Below, in pieces: positions 34,005 through 43,484 of a DNA stretch of 64,000 nt; position 1 is the first letter of the stretch, and each line of letters starts with the position of its first letter. The notes under the pieces were generated by a model. It made no database searches, had not been told where the DNA came from, and was given only the letters and a program-made list of their open reading frames with translations. Made by a program: the position numbers and the translations under genes. The stretch is from Hyphomicrobium_A sp964622715 (lineage in GTDB: Bacteria; Pseudomonadota; Alphaproteobacteria; Rhizobiales; Hyphomicrobiaceae), in the NCBI GenBank assembly GCA_964622715.1, contig CAZURR010000001.1:31018-95017 (forward strand), written 5' to 3'.

Positions 34005-34837
34005 AGCGCCAGATTCGGGCTGCGCAACTGGTAAAGTACCAGCCCCGCGGCCACCGCCAGATTGAGCGAGTCGAGCTGGCCTGCCATGGGGATCTTGACC
34101 AGCTTCGTGCAGGCTTTTGATAACTCTTGTGACAGTCCAGGTCCTTCGCTCCCCATCACCAACAGCACCGGCCTGCGTGGCTGCACCTTACGAAAGTCTT
34201 GCCGGCCTTCGAGATGCGTTCCGATGACCTCGCCCTTCCAACCAGCGCGCCAGCTCATGAACGCCTCGCGCGTCATCTTCACGAGCGGTACGGCGAACAC
34301 CGATCCCATCGTCGCACGCACGCTTTCGCGCGCGTAAGGATCACAGCAGTTACCGATAAGGATTACACCGGACGCGCCAACCGCATCGACAGTTCGAACA
34401 ATCGTGCCGAGGTTGCCGGGATCGCGCACCTCTTCCAATGCAAGCCAAAGAGCTGCGGCAGGCGTCTTCGCCACATCCGGCGTCTTGCCCCAGCGCTGGC
34501 GGAATACGGCCAGCACATTCTGCGGATTATCCTTCGATGCGAGCTTTCCGAGCACCGCCTCATTCACTTCGAGGCATTGAGCACCTTCGCGCAATGCCCA
34601 ATCGAGGAGACCGCGCGTCACCCCGCTTCGCGCCGTTCCCGCTTGATAGACCAGCGTCTCAGGAACGAAGCCGTGCTCGCGCGCGGTGATGAGGATCGAC
34701 GCTCCTTCCGCAACAAACAGACCCGTCTGCTTGCGCACCTTGCGCATCTCCAGCGCGCGAATTGCCTTCACCTGCTCGTTCTGCAGGCTGGTGATCGGCC
34801 TCGGTGCCGATGCCGGTTCACGTGCGCGCTGCGTCAT
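34001..34837 (-). CDS. TrmH/SpoU family RNA 2'-O-methyltransferase
   Basis: 278 aa from the ATG at 34837. An N-terminal substrate-binding part (QNEQVKAIRALEMRKVRKQT, GLFVAEGASI) is followed by the SpoU knot: LALEEVRDPGNLGTIVRTVD, VLLVMGSEGPGLS and IPMAGQLDSLNLAVAAGLVL. It methylates a ribose in rRNA or tRNA; the target residue is not known. It overlaps the neighbouring methyltransferase gene by about 20 bases on the same strand, so the two are probably co-transcribed. Confidence 0.92.
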   Translation of the reverse strand: MTQRAREPASAPRPITSLQNEQVKAIRALEMRKVRKQTGLFVAEGASILITAREHGFVPETLVYQAGTARSGVTRGLLDWALREGAQCLEVNEAVLGKLASKDNPQNVLAVFRQRWGKTPDVAKTPAAALWLALEEVRDPGNLGTIVRTVDAVGASGVILIGNCCDPYARESVRATMGSVFAVPLVKMTREAFMSWRAGWKGEVIGTHLEGRQDFRKVQPRRPVLLVMGSEGPGLSQELSKACTKLVKIPMAGQLDSLNLAVAAGLVLYQLRSPNLAL

Positions 34838-35729
34838 CGCACATCCACCTAGTGTAAAGCGATGTCGGTACCGCCCGCTCACCTTTTTGCTCGTGGATAG
34901 CAAGCTCGCCCGACTCGAAGCTCCCGCCTTGCTTTGCCAACACCTCGCGCGAGAGCTGATCGAAGGCCAGTGATGAAGCACGAATAGCATAGACCGTCAG
35001 CACCAACGCCGCCCGTGCGGGCGCCAGCAACTTTGCGCAATCCTTCATCAAGGGCGCCAGGCTGGTGAACAGATCCCACACCTCGCCGTCGGGTCCGCGC
35101 CCAAATTTCGGAGGATCGACCAAGATAAGGTCGTACGACTTACCCCGGCGCACCTCGCGGGCCACGAATTTCTGAGCGTCATCGAGAATCCAGCGGACGG
35201 GTGCTTGCTCCAGCTTCGAAGCGGCTTGGTTCTCCTTGGCCCACGCGATCGCCTTCTTGGAGGCATCCACGTGCGTGACATGCGCGCCCGCTGCGGCCGC
35301 CAGCAGCGAGGCTGCTCCCGTATAGGCAAACAGGTTTAAGACGCGCGCGGGCCCTTCGCCTCTCTCAGCCAGGCGCGCCAGCATCCACTCCCAATGAGGA
35401 AGTTGCTCGGGGAATAACCCCATGTGCCGAAAGCCTGACAGTCTGCACAGCATCGTCACGCCTCGAACTTTGACGGGCCAGCACTCCGGCACCGGCTTGT
35501 CGATGCGCCAGCGTCCCTTATCCTCATCGTCCTCGCCTGAGAACACCGCGTGCGCCGTTTCCCATTTCGCCTTCGCCAGATGCGGCGGCCACAGAGCCTG
35601 TGGCTCGGGCCGGTCGACGATGATCTCGCCGAAACGCTCCAGCTTGCGCCCGGCTCCGCTGTCGAGAAGCGCGTAATCCGCAAAGCCGGCGGTTTCGATC
35701 AGGTTTAGACGGTTTGGCGGTGGGCGCAT
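34818..35729 (-). CDS. class I SAM-dependent rRNA methyltransferase
   Basis: 303 aa. The Rossmann domain has VLNLFAYTGAASLLAAAAGA for SAM binding, VDASKKAIAWAKEN, and LILVDPPKFGRGPDGEVWDL as the catalytic DPPKFG motif. This last motif is typical of RlmI/RlmK-type rRNA cytosine methyltransferases. The PUA-type N-terminal extension of full RlmI is short or absent here. Paired with the SpoU methyltransferase. The specific target base is not known. Confidence 0.87.
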   Translation of the reverse strand: MRPPPNRLNLIETAGFADYALLDSGAGRKLERFGEIIVDRPEPQALWPPHLAKAKWETAHAVFSGEDDEDKGRWRIDKPVPECWPVKVRGVTMLCRLSGFRHMGLFPEQLPHWEWMLARLAERGEGPARVLNLFAYTGAASLLAAAAGAHVTHVDASKKAIAWAKENQAASKLEQAPVRWILDDAQKFVAREVRRGKSYDLILVDPPKFGRGPDGEVWDLFTSLAPLMKDCAKLLAPARAALVLTVYAIRASSLAFDQLSREVLAKQGGSFESGELAIHEQKGERAVPTSLYTRWMCDDAART

Positions 35730-35949
35730 CGATGGTCCAGTTGCTAGGAAAATCGGCTTCTACCACCTTCGCCCCCGCCAGCCACGCCCCCACTCGACGC
35801 TGGTGCGATAAATTGATAGCTCCAGGAGGCAAAAGAGAGGACGAGACGGCGGCTGACCACATTGCACCAATGTCTAATCGCGCGCCCTATCGTCTTTGTG
35901 CGTTCTCTCACTGGCCACATCGTTTTTAACGCACGATAGGAGGAGACCC

Positions 35950-36489
35950 CTGCGCCCCGATGCCATCGCCATCGGGAACAATCCGCCCCTCGACTTCAAT
36001 GTGATCATCGAGGTTCCCGTCGGAGGGGAGCCTATCAAGTATGAGTTGGACAAGGCCTCGGGCACGCTTGTCGTGGATCGGTTCCTCTACACGCCCATGC
36101 GATACCCAGGAAACTACGGCTTCGTGCCGCACACACTGTCGGCTGACGGCGATCCCATCGACGTTCTCGTCTGCAACACGCGCGCCCTTGTACCTGGTGC
36201 CGTCATCAATTGCCGTCCCGTTGGTGTGCTCGTTATGGAGGACGAGGGAGGCGGTGATGAGAAAATCGTCGCGGTGCCCAGCAGCAAACTGACAATGCGC
36301 TACGATAAAGTTGCCAACTACTCCGATCTTCCCGAAATCTCGGTGACTCAGATCGAGCACTTCTTCGCACACTACAAAGCTCTGGAACCTGGCAAGTGGG
36401 CCACAATAGAGCATTGGGGCGATGGGGCGGAAGCTCGAAAGTTCATCGAGCAAGCAATTGCCCGCTCCAGCACGCAGGCGCCCAAGTGA
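35950..36489 (+). CDS. ppa: inorganic pyrophosphatase
   Basis: 179 aa. It hydrolyses pyrophosphate. Family blocks are NPPLDFNVIIEVPVGGEPIK, YELDKASGTLVVDRFLYTPM, RYPGNYGFVPHTLSADGDPI and DVLVCNTR, with the metal-binding DGDPIDVLV. The protein expected from orthologues begins two residues before DAIAIG, which falls on a CTG codon (35950) preceded by AGGAGGAG at 35938-35945. No in-frame ATG, GTG or TTG lies in that position. The alternative is a TTG at 35896 that would add 18 residues without a good ribosome binding site. Confidence 0.95.
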   Translation: MRPDAIAIGNNPPLDFNVIIEVPVGGEPIKYELDKASGTLVVDRFLYTPMRYPGNYGFVPHTLSADGDPIDVLVCNTRALVPGAVINCRPVGVLVMEDEGGGDEKIVAVPSSKLTMRYDKVANYSDLPEISVTQIEHFFAHYKALEPGKWATIEHWGDGAEARKFIEQAIARSSTQAPK

Positions 36490-36670
36490 TCGATTGAAGT
36501 TCCCCGCCCCGTGCCTGCAATCGCAACCGAAATCCGGATCGGCGCTGACGCGGGAATGCATCTAAAGCGACTTGCCCCCAGCTCTCACTGGCTTTACGCC
36601 GATTAGTATCGAACACATGCGCCGGGCCGGTCATGACGGGCGGCGTCCTCGTGCAGATGTGGAGATCGCG

Positions 36671-37393
36671 ATGTCGAGTGTGGAGTTGCCGCCAGAACCG
36701 TTGGGTCGTTCGCTTCGTGCGACGGTGCCATTGTCATTCGTGGCAGGCTTCGTCGATCTTGTCGGATTCGTCGCCTTATACGGGCTATTTGCTTCTCACA
36801 TCACCGGCAACTTCACGGTGATCGGTTCAGACATCGTGCACGGCTCCTCAGGTTTCATTGCAAAGCTGATGGCGTTGCCCATGTTTGTCGTCTTCGTTGT
36901 GATCACACGCTTTATCGTGTTGGAATATGAGAAACAGAATCGTTCCCCTCTTCGAGCCCTCCTCGTGTTGCAAGGCGTGTTGCTTGCAAGCTGCATGTTT
37001 GTTGGTCAATCGGTGTCGCCGGTGACAGACCCCGACAAGGCTGGCCCAATCCTCGCCGGTCTCCTTGGTGTTTCCGCGATGGCGATACAGAACGGCTATG
37101 GACGTCTCGTTTTAGTCGGTCACCCCACCACCACGATCATGACGGTCAACTTAACGCAGGCCGTGATCGACTTCATCGACATGTACCGTGGCATCCCTGG
37201 CGTGAGCGAGCAGGCCAGGCGGCGCTTCGAACGCATCGCACCGACCGTTCTCGCGTTTATTGTTGGCACCCTCGCCGGGGCTTACGGCTACATATTGCTA
37301 ACCTTCTGGAGCTTAGCGATCCCCCTCTTAGCACTACTGGCTGTCGAGTGTTTTGTTTTGACGCACAGTGGCGACTCCAGCAGCCACTCGTGA
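36671..37393 (+). CDS. YoaK family (DUF1275) membrane protein
   Basis: 240 aa with about six helices: FVAGFVDLVGFVALYGLFAS, HITGNFTVIG, GLLGVSAMAIQNGYGRLVL and TTIMTVNLTQAVIDFID, plus a C-terminal pair. These are the DUF1275 signatures (GxVDAVGF, SHxTGN, MGxQNA-like). The ATG at 36671 has GGAGAT upstream. Function unknown. Confidence 0.85.
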   Translation: MSSVELPPEPLGRSLRATVPLSFVAGFVDLVGFVALYGLFASHITGNFTVIGSDIVHGSSGFIAKLMALPMFVVFVVITRFIVLEYEKQNRSPLRALLVLQGVLLASCMFVGQSVSPVTDPDKAGPILAGLLGVSAMAIQNGYGRLVLVGHPTTTIMTVNLTQAVIDFIDMYRGIPGVSEQARRRFERIAPTVLAFIVGTLAGAYGYILLTFWSLAIPLLALLAVECFVLTHSGDSSSHS

Positions 37394-37426
37394 TCGGCGC
37401 CACATCTTGATGATCTCGCCGCCGGC

Positions 37427-38558
37427 CTAGTCGAGATCCTCGACGTGTACAGGACCGCCGCCCTCGATGCGCTGCGCCAACGCGCTCTCGATGAAAGGAT
37501 CGATTGCGCCATCGAGTACGGCTGTGGGGTTAGAGCTTTGGGTGCCCGTCCGCAGGTCCTTCACCAGCTGGTAGGGCTGCAGCACGTAGGAGCGGATCTG
37601 GTGACCCCAGCCGATCTCGGTCTTGCTCGCGGCCTCGGCAGTCGCCTTTTCCTCTCGCTTCTTGAGCTCCAGCTCATAGAGCCGAGATTTCAACATCCCC
37701 CACGCAATTGAACGATTCTTGATCTGCGAGCGCTCTTGCTGACTCGCGACAGCAATGCCAGTCGGCAAGTGCGTAATACGCACCGCAGAGTCGGTCGTAT
37801 TGACGTGCTGTCCACCTGCGCCAGAGGAACGGTACGTGTCGATCCGGCATTCCCCCTCGTTTATTTCGATATCGATGTCGTCATCGACCACCGGGAAGAC
37901 CCACACCGAGGCAAAGCTCGTATGGCGGCGCGCATTGCTGTCATATGGCGAGATACGTACCAGCCGGTGCACGCCCGACTCCGTCTTAAGCCACCCGTAG
38001 GCATCTTCTCCCTTGATCTCGATGGTCACCGACTTCAATCCCGCTTCTTCGCCAGGACTTTGCTCGATCACCTTCACTTTGTAACCGCGATCCTCCGCCC
38101 AGCGCATATACATGCGCGCCAGCATTGAGGCCCAGTCCTGACTCTCGGTGCCGCCGGCGCCGGCGTGAACCTCCAGGTAGGTGTCGTTGGCGTCGGCCTC
38201 TCCAGACAAAAGCGCTTCGACGCTGCGCCGCTGCGCCTCCTCGTCGAGCTTGCGTAACTGCGCCTCGCCTTCGGCGATCGTGGCATCGTCGTCTTCAGCA
38301 TCGCCCAGTTCGATCAGCGTGATGCTATCGTCCAGATCGCGCTCCAGCCTGCTGTAGGCCTCCACCGAACGCTCCAGCTGCTGGCGCTGACGCATAACTT
38401 TTTGTGCGCTCCTTGGATCATTCCAAAGGTTGGGGTCCTCAACCTGCTTGTTGAATTCTGCCAACCTAACCTCAGCCGTATCCCAGTCAAAGATGCCTCC
38501 TTAAGAGCACCAGGGCCTCCCTGATGGAATCGACGAGTTTTTGCAGTTCGGCGCGCAT
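37427..38558 (-). CDS. prfB: peptide chain release factor 2 with programmed +1 frameshift
   Basis: 376 aa after frameshifting. The first 23 codons run from the ATG at 38558 to an in-frame TGA at 38489-38487. The sequence there reads AGGAGGCATCTTTGAC on the minus strand, the classical RF2 frameshift site: an internal Shine-Dalgarno followed by CTT TGA C. Skipping one base continues as LDWDTAEVRL. Downstream RF2 marks are the GGQ peptidyl-hydrolysis motif in SSGAGGQHVN and the SPY recognition loop, VRISPYDSNARRH. RF2 reads UGA and UAA, so the site gives autoregulation. Confidence 0.96.
38486..38501 (-). promoter_or_regulatory. prfB programmed +1 frameshift signal
   Basis: Minus-strand AGGAGG, 3-base spacer CAT, then CTT TGA C. 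All three elements of the E. coli-type RF2 recoding site are intact. Confidence 0.95.
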
Positions 38559-38685
38559 GGCAGCCTCCGGAAACGAATGCGATGTGATGGATTCAGATGC
38601 AGTGATATAATCATCGGAACCCCGCGTGTAAACGCGGGCAGTCAATGTGCTGGTAAAGTCACCTTTGGCCGCGCTCGGTGCACCT

Positions 38686-41232
38686 TTACCAAAGGCCGCC
38701 GCGTCCCGATCCGAAACCTGGGCGCTGTGGCGCGGGCTGGTAGGCATCGTTGCGCACCGCTCCCGCATTCGTCACTTCTTCAGACAGCCCGATCACTGAA
38801 TAAGCATCGTCAGGTTCCTCACCAGGTTTAAACGCTTCGATGATGGTGTCGGGCTGATCAGCCGATGCCCGCAAACCCGTGCGGTGGTTGATGCGCACCA
38901 ACTTGATACCAGGAGGAATTCGGAACGGTATTGCGGGTTCATCGGCGAGCGCCTCCTTCATGAAGGCACTGAAAATTGGTGCGGCAACACGCCCACCTGT
39001 CTGTCCTTTGCCCATCGGCCGCGGCGTGTCGTATCCGACAAACACGCCGACGACCAGATCGGGCGAATAGCCGATGAACCAGGCGTCCTTCTCCTCGTTC
39101 GTCGTGCCAGTCTTTCCTGCAAGAGGGCGTTCGAGCTTCTTGAGCGAGCGAGCGGTGCCGTGTTGAACCACACCCTCCAGGATGGATGTCATCTGGTAGG
39201 CGGTGTGGGGATCGATAATCTGACGGCGATCGTCGAAAATTTGGGGTTCGCCCTGCCCCGCCCACTCTTCTGCCTTGCAGTTCTCGCACACGCGCTGGTC
39301 ATGACGCCAAATAGTGCGCCCCCAGCGGTCCTGAATGCGGTCGATGAGCGTCGCCTGTACCTGCCGGCCGCCATTCGCAAGCATGCAATAGGCAGTCGCG
39401 ATCCGCAGCAGCGTTGTCTCGCCCGCACCCAGTGACATGGACAGAACGGGCAGCAAATCATCGTAGATGCCGAACCGCTTGGCGTACTCGGTGATCATCG
39501 GCATGCCGAGATCCTGCGCCAGTCGCACCGTCATCTGGTTGCGCGATTTCTCAATGCCGAAGCGTAGCGTCGAGGGTCCGCCGGATTTTTCTTTCTCGTA
39601 GTTCTCCGGCCGCCAGATGTCTTGGCCCGGACCCTGCTCGATCTCGATCGGTGCATCGAGCACAATGCTTGTCGGCTTGTAGCCGTTCTCGATCGCGGTT
39701 GCATAGACGAAGGGCTTGAACGACGAGCCTGGCTGGCGCCGTGCCTGCAAAGCCCGGTCGAATTGGCTTATGTGGAATGAAAAACCGCCCACGACAGCGA
39801 GCACGCGTCCTGTATGCGGGTCCATGGCGATAATGCCGCCGCCCACTTCGGGGATTTGCATCAGTGACCAAACGCCGGCGATGTCCTCAGGATCCTTGGG
39901 CGCAACGTAGATCACGTCGCCCGGTGAGAGAACGTCGGTAATGGCTTTGGGAACTTTCTTCGTGCTGGCGGACTTGGCCCACTTGACCTCTTGGAAGGCG
40001 ATCTCGACCGCTTCGCGCTTGTCGACAAGCTTGCCGTCCTGCTTCTTGGCCGGCTTCAGGCCGACGACAGCCTTCGTCGCGTCCGCGTCCAGAACAACGC
40101 CCAGCCGCCACGGTGAAATATCGTCAGGGCTTTCGATATTGATCAGCCCCTTGCCCCAGTCCCCCGAAATGTCGATTTTTGATACCGGCCCGCGCCAGCC
40201 CTTGCGGTGGTCGAACTGGGCCAGTCCGTCCATAAGCGCGTTACGCGCGATCCGCTGCAAGCGCGGATCGAGGGTGGTACGCACAGAAAGGCCACCGCCG
40301 TAAAGCTTCGCCTCGCCGTACCCATCATGAATCTGCCGGCGCACCTCCTCGGCAAAAAACTCCGCGGCAAAGATGTGCGCTCCCAGTTTGCGTAATCGCA
40401 CGCCGAGCGGTTTTGCCTTGGCGGCTTCGGCCTGCTCAGAGGTGATGTAGTCATTGTCCTCCATCCGGCCGATAACCCAATTGCGCCGAATCAACGCGGC
40501 CTGGGTCTTACGGAACGGATGGTAATTGTTGGGACCTTTGGGCAAAGCTGCAAGATATGCCGCTTCCTCGATGGTGAGATCTTTGAGCTCCTTGTTGAAG
40601 TAGCTGAGACCTGCCGCGGCCACGCCGTAGGCGCCGATACCGAGAAAAATTTCATTGAGATAAAGCTCAAGGATCTTATCTTTGGAATAAGCGCGCTCGA
40701 TACGGATGGCCAGAATGGCTTCCTTGATCTTGCGCTCCATTGAGCGCTCGTTACTTAACAGGAAGTTCTTGGCCACCTGCTGCGTGATGGTGGAGGCACC
40801 CTCGATACGCAGAGTCTTGCCTTGTATCTTTGCCTCTAAGTATTTGTAGACCACGCGGGCGATGCCTTGAGGGTCGATTCCGCCGTGCTGGTAGAAACGG
40901 CTGTCCTCGGCCGATAGGAAGGCGGCAATGACGTGTTTAGGAATGGTGTTGATCGGCACGAAGATGCGCCGCTCGCGTGCGTATTCAGCGATGAGTGAGC
41001 CATCGTGCGCGTGGATACGCGTCATCACCGGCGGCTCGTATTTCGCAAGGCTCTCGTAGTCCGGCAAGTCCTGGGAATACTTCCAGAGAAAGTAGCCCGC
41101 CGCCGCGGACCCGGCGATGAATAGCACCACGGCGGCCGCAAACCCGTAGCCGAGGAAGCTCAGCAAGAGGCTCTTGGGCCGTTTACGACTCCGTCGCGGC
41201 GTGCGTGATGGATTATTGGTGGCTCGCATCAA
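38686..41232 (-). CDS. mrcA: penicillin-binding protein 1A
   Basis: 848 aa bifunctional murein synthase. One N-terminal helix (about 25-48), then the GT51 glycosyltransferase domain (EDSRFYQHGGIDPQGIARV, TITQQVAKNF, LYLNEIFLGIGAYGVAAA), then the OB-like insert and the transpeptidase: SSFKPFVYATAIE with the active Ser, SRN in KSRNQMTVRL, and KTGTTNEEKDAWFIG. It lies between amiC and prfB, an arrangement shared by many alphaproteobacteria. Confidence 0.96.
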   Translation of the reverse strand: MMRATNNPSRTPRRSRKRPKSLLLSFLGYGFAAAVVLFIAGSAAAGYFLWKYSQDLPDYESLAKYEPPVMTRIHAHDGSLIAEYARERRIFVPINTIPKHVIAAFLSAEDSRFYQHGGIDPQGIARVVYKYLEAKIQGKTLRIEGASTITQQVAKNFLLSNERSMERKIKEAILAIRIERAYSKDKILELYLNEIFLGIGAYGVAAAGLSYFNKELKDLTIEEAAYLAALPKGPNNYHPFRKTQAALIRRNWVIGRMEDNDYITSEQAEAAKAKPLGVRLRKLGAHIFAAEFFAEEVRRQIHDGYGEAKLYGGGLSVRTTLDPRLQRIARNALMDGLAQFDHRKGWRGPVSKIDISGDWGKGLINIESPDDISPWRLGVVLDADATKAVVGLKPAKKQDGKLVDKREAVEIAFQEVKWAKSASTKKVPKAITDVLSPGDVIYVAPKDPEDIAGVWSLMQIPEVGGGIIAMDPHTGRVLAVVGGFSFHISQFDRALQARRQPGSSFKPFVYATAIENGYKPTSIVLDAPIEIEQGPGQDIWRPENYEKEKSGGPSTLRFGIEKSRNQMTVRLAQDLGMPMITEYAKRFGIYDDLLPVLSMSLGAGETTLLRIATAYCMLANGGRQVQATLIDRIQDRWGRTIWRHDQRVCENCKAEEWAGQGEPQIFDDRRQIIDPHTAYQMTSILEGVVQHGTARSLKKLERPLAGKTGTTNEEKDAWFIGYSPDLVVGVFVGYDTPRPMGKGQTGGRVAAPIFSAFMKEALADEPAIPFRIPPGIKLVRINHRTGLRASADQPDTIIEAFKPGEEPDDAYSVIGLSEEVTNAGAVRNDAYQPAPQRPGFGSGRGGLW

Positions 41233-41394
41233 CCTTCAATCCGTTGATCGGGCATCCTAAAGTCGACCTCTTTGATGCGGCAAGCTAACGACACAAAGCA
41301 GGCAGCTTAACATTGAATGTGGCATTACATCGTCGCACATGGCTCTTTCAGCAAGCACCGAGAAGATATTGATAAGGTTAAGAATTTTTCAGCC

Positions 41395-42663
41395 TCATGG
41401 TGCACTCGCCGTCCTCTTGGCGAAATAGGAATCGACTGCCGCCCCAATAGAATCAGCGACCTGACGTTGCCACTTGCTTGAATTCAGCAGTTTTTCGTCC
41501 TTCGCATTGCTCATATACCCCAGTTCAATGAGAACAGAGGGCGTGTCCGATTGTCGTAGGACCTTAAAGGCCGCTGAGCGCCGCGGACGGCGCGACAGGG
41601 AGATGGTTTTGCGCAACCGTTTCACAAGGGACTTGGAGAAATCGGCGGAGAAATTCGCAGTCTCGCGCCTGAGTAAGTCGAACAGGATGCTCTTCAACTT
41701 TCCCCCATCGTCAACGTCTGCGGTGTCGAGACCGGCAAATCTGTCCGAGGCATTCTCCTTCTCAGCAATGAGACGAGCCTCCTCATCGGATGCGCGTTCC
41801 GACAGTGTATAAACGGTCGCCCCGCGAACCGTTTTTGCATAGTCCTTCTGCTTAATGGCGTCAGCGTGGAGCGAGATGAACAGGTCTGCGCCAAGCTCAC
41901 GCGACAGCTTCAACCGCTGATCGAGCGACAAAAACACATCGCTGCCTCGCGTCATGTGCACCTCGTAGCGGCCACTCTTGGCAAGGCGCTTCTTGAGCTT
42001 TTGTCCGACCGCGAGCACAACTGTCTTCTCGGGAATACTGGTGGCGCTGATTGCTCCTGGATCGATGCCCCCATGGCCGGGATCGATCAGAACAACAGGC
42101 TTTGAGCGGTTCTTACGTTTGACGACCGGCTTTTTGGGCGCCTCGGACCTGGCCGTTTTCTTGCGAGAACCGCCAGTTCCGGTGCCAAATACCTTCGGCG
42201 TTGTTGCAGTCAGCTCGACCGAAAGCCTCACCTTTTCACCGCCGACAGCGTTCATGCTCGCGTTGCCGATCAGTACGGGCCCTACCGCATCGAGCACAAT
42301 GCGCGCCTTGCCTTCTGAGAGGAGGCCGAAGCGAAACGCCGAGATGAGCCCGCGTCCTGTTTGACCGGTCCCCGCCGGCAAACGGAATGCCACGTCGGGC
42401 AGATCGATTACGACGCGATAGGGATTGGAGAGCGTGAAGACTTCGAGCCGCACTCCGGTTGAGAGATCGAGGTGGAATGTGGTCTTTGACCGATCGCCAA
42501 CCAACCTGGCGCGGTCGGCTTCGATGGCCTTTGCGGCTTGCGTGGACCGGCCCGCACGCGCCTCCCAGTTGCTGGTCCCGGTGAAGCCGGCCACCGCCGC
42601 GGCAGCCATAACCGGCACCACCAGCAGCGCTGTCCCCCAGCCTCTCCACCCGCCAATCGGCAT
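41395..42663 (-). CDS. amiC: N-acetylmuramoyl-L-alanine amidase with AMIN domain
   Basis: 422 aa. An N-terminal hydrophobic export signal is followed by the AMIN domain (about 55-145; LSTGVRLEVFTLSNPYRVVI, DLPDVAFRLP) and the zinc amidase: VLIDPGHGGIDPGAIS (His ligand), SIPEKTVVLAVGQKL (Glu), DLFISLHADAIKQ (His) and VLIELGYMSN (catalytic Glu). It cleaves the bond between muramic acid and the stem peptide for daughter-cell separation. Divergent from rne. Confidence 0.94.
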   Translation of the reverse strand: MPIGGWRGWGTALLVVPVMAAAAVAGFTGTSNWEARAGRSTQAAKAIEADRARLVGDRSKTTFHLDLSTGVRLEVFTLSNPYRVVIDLPDVAFRLPAGTGQTGRGLISAFRFGLLSEGKARIVLDAVGPVLIGNASMNAVGGEKVRLSVELTATTPKVFGTGTGGSRKKTARSEAPKKPVVKRKNRSKPVVLIDPGHGGIDPGAISATSIPEKTVVLAVGQKLKKRLAKSGRYEVHMTRGSDVFLSLDQRLKLSRELGADLFISLHADAIKQKDYAKTVRGATVYTLSERASDEEARLIAEKENASDRFAGLDTADVDDGGKLKSILFDLLRRETANFSADFSKSLVKRLRKTISLSRRPRRSAAFKVLRQSDTPSVLIELGYMSNAKDEKLLNSSKWQRQVADSIGAAVDSYFAKRTASAP

Positions 42664-43484
42664 GCGTTGTCGCCACCCCTAATCGCGCGGTGCCCCGCAC
42701 CCGACGTATCCCGGACTAGCTTCTACCGACGAATTTAACGAATTGTTGGGCATAATTCCCTCAAAATGCAGGAGGTATGCCGGCAATCTGCGCGCAGCGG
42801 CACTTTTATCACGCTTGCAAGCCCCCCGGCGAACCCCTACTAATCCGGGTGTTACTGCAGAAGTGCCTGTCGGCGGGATGCACGTGCGCCGTGAGAACGC
42901 CTCTTAGAGGTTCTTGTCTCAACTGTTCGCGCTAAGTCGCCGCGCGCTCCTGAAGGAGTAATGTTCTTCTGCTGCTATTCGGTTAGGCGGTGGTTGTTCG
43001 CTTGGTTGCACGTGCTCCGATCTCAGTGAAGATCGAGCCTTTTTTGCCCATGTGACCAGCGCCCGCTTGAGACTGTGGCAATCACAGGCTGTATCGCTCC
43101 GCGTATTCGCCCGGGAAAGGAAGGCGACAGGAGTATTGTATTGGGGCCGCCAGCGGTCCCGGCAGCTTCCTCCGATATGGAAGCACTTCGACCGGGCGCG
43201 TCCACGCGGACGTCGCTGCGAGCGAACTGGAAGTCTAGGTTTATGAAGAACTTGTGCACATACTATTTGGATGCCCCAGCGCTGGAAGATCAGCGAGGCG
43301 GGGTGCGTTTGGCGATGTCCGGCACCAAATCGGCGTGTGTTGCAGCCAACCCCCAATCAGTTCTCTTTTCACACCAAACAGTGCGCGCCCGAGATCGGCG
43401 TCTCGCCGCCCACGGTCCATTTCCACCGAGGTTTGTGACCTGGAGCGGCAGGCTGTCTCGCCGGCGCGCCAAGGATCAGCGCAC
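42664..43484. other. long divergent region between amiC and rne
   Basis: 821 bases without a supported gene. It must contain both promoters. RNase E mRNAs of many bacteria have a long leader through which RNase E controls its own level; that is a likely reason for the length here, though no specific element was identified. Short frames on both strands have no ribosome binding site or family pattern. Confidence 0.55.
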
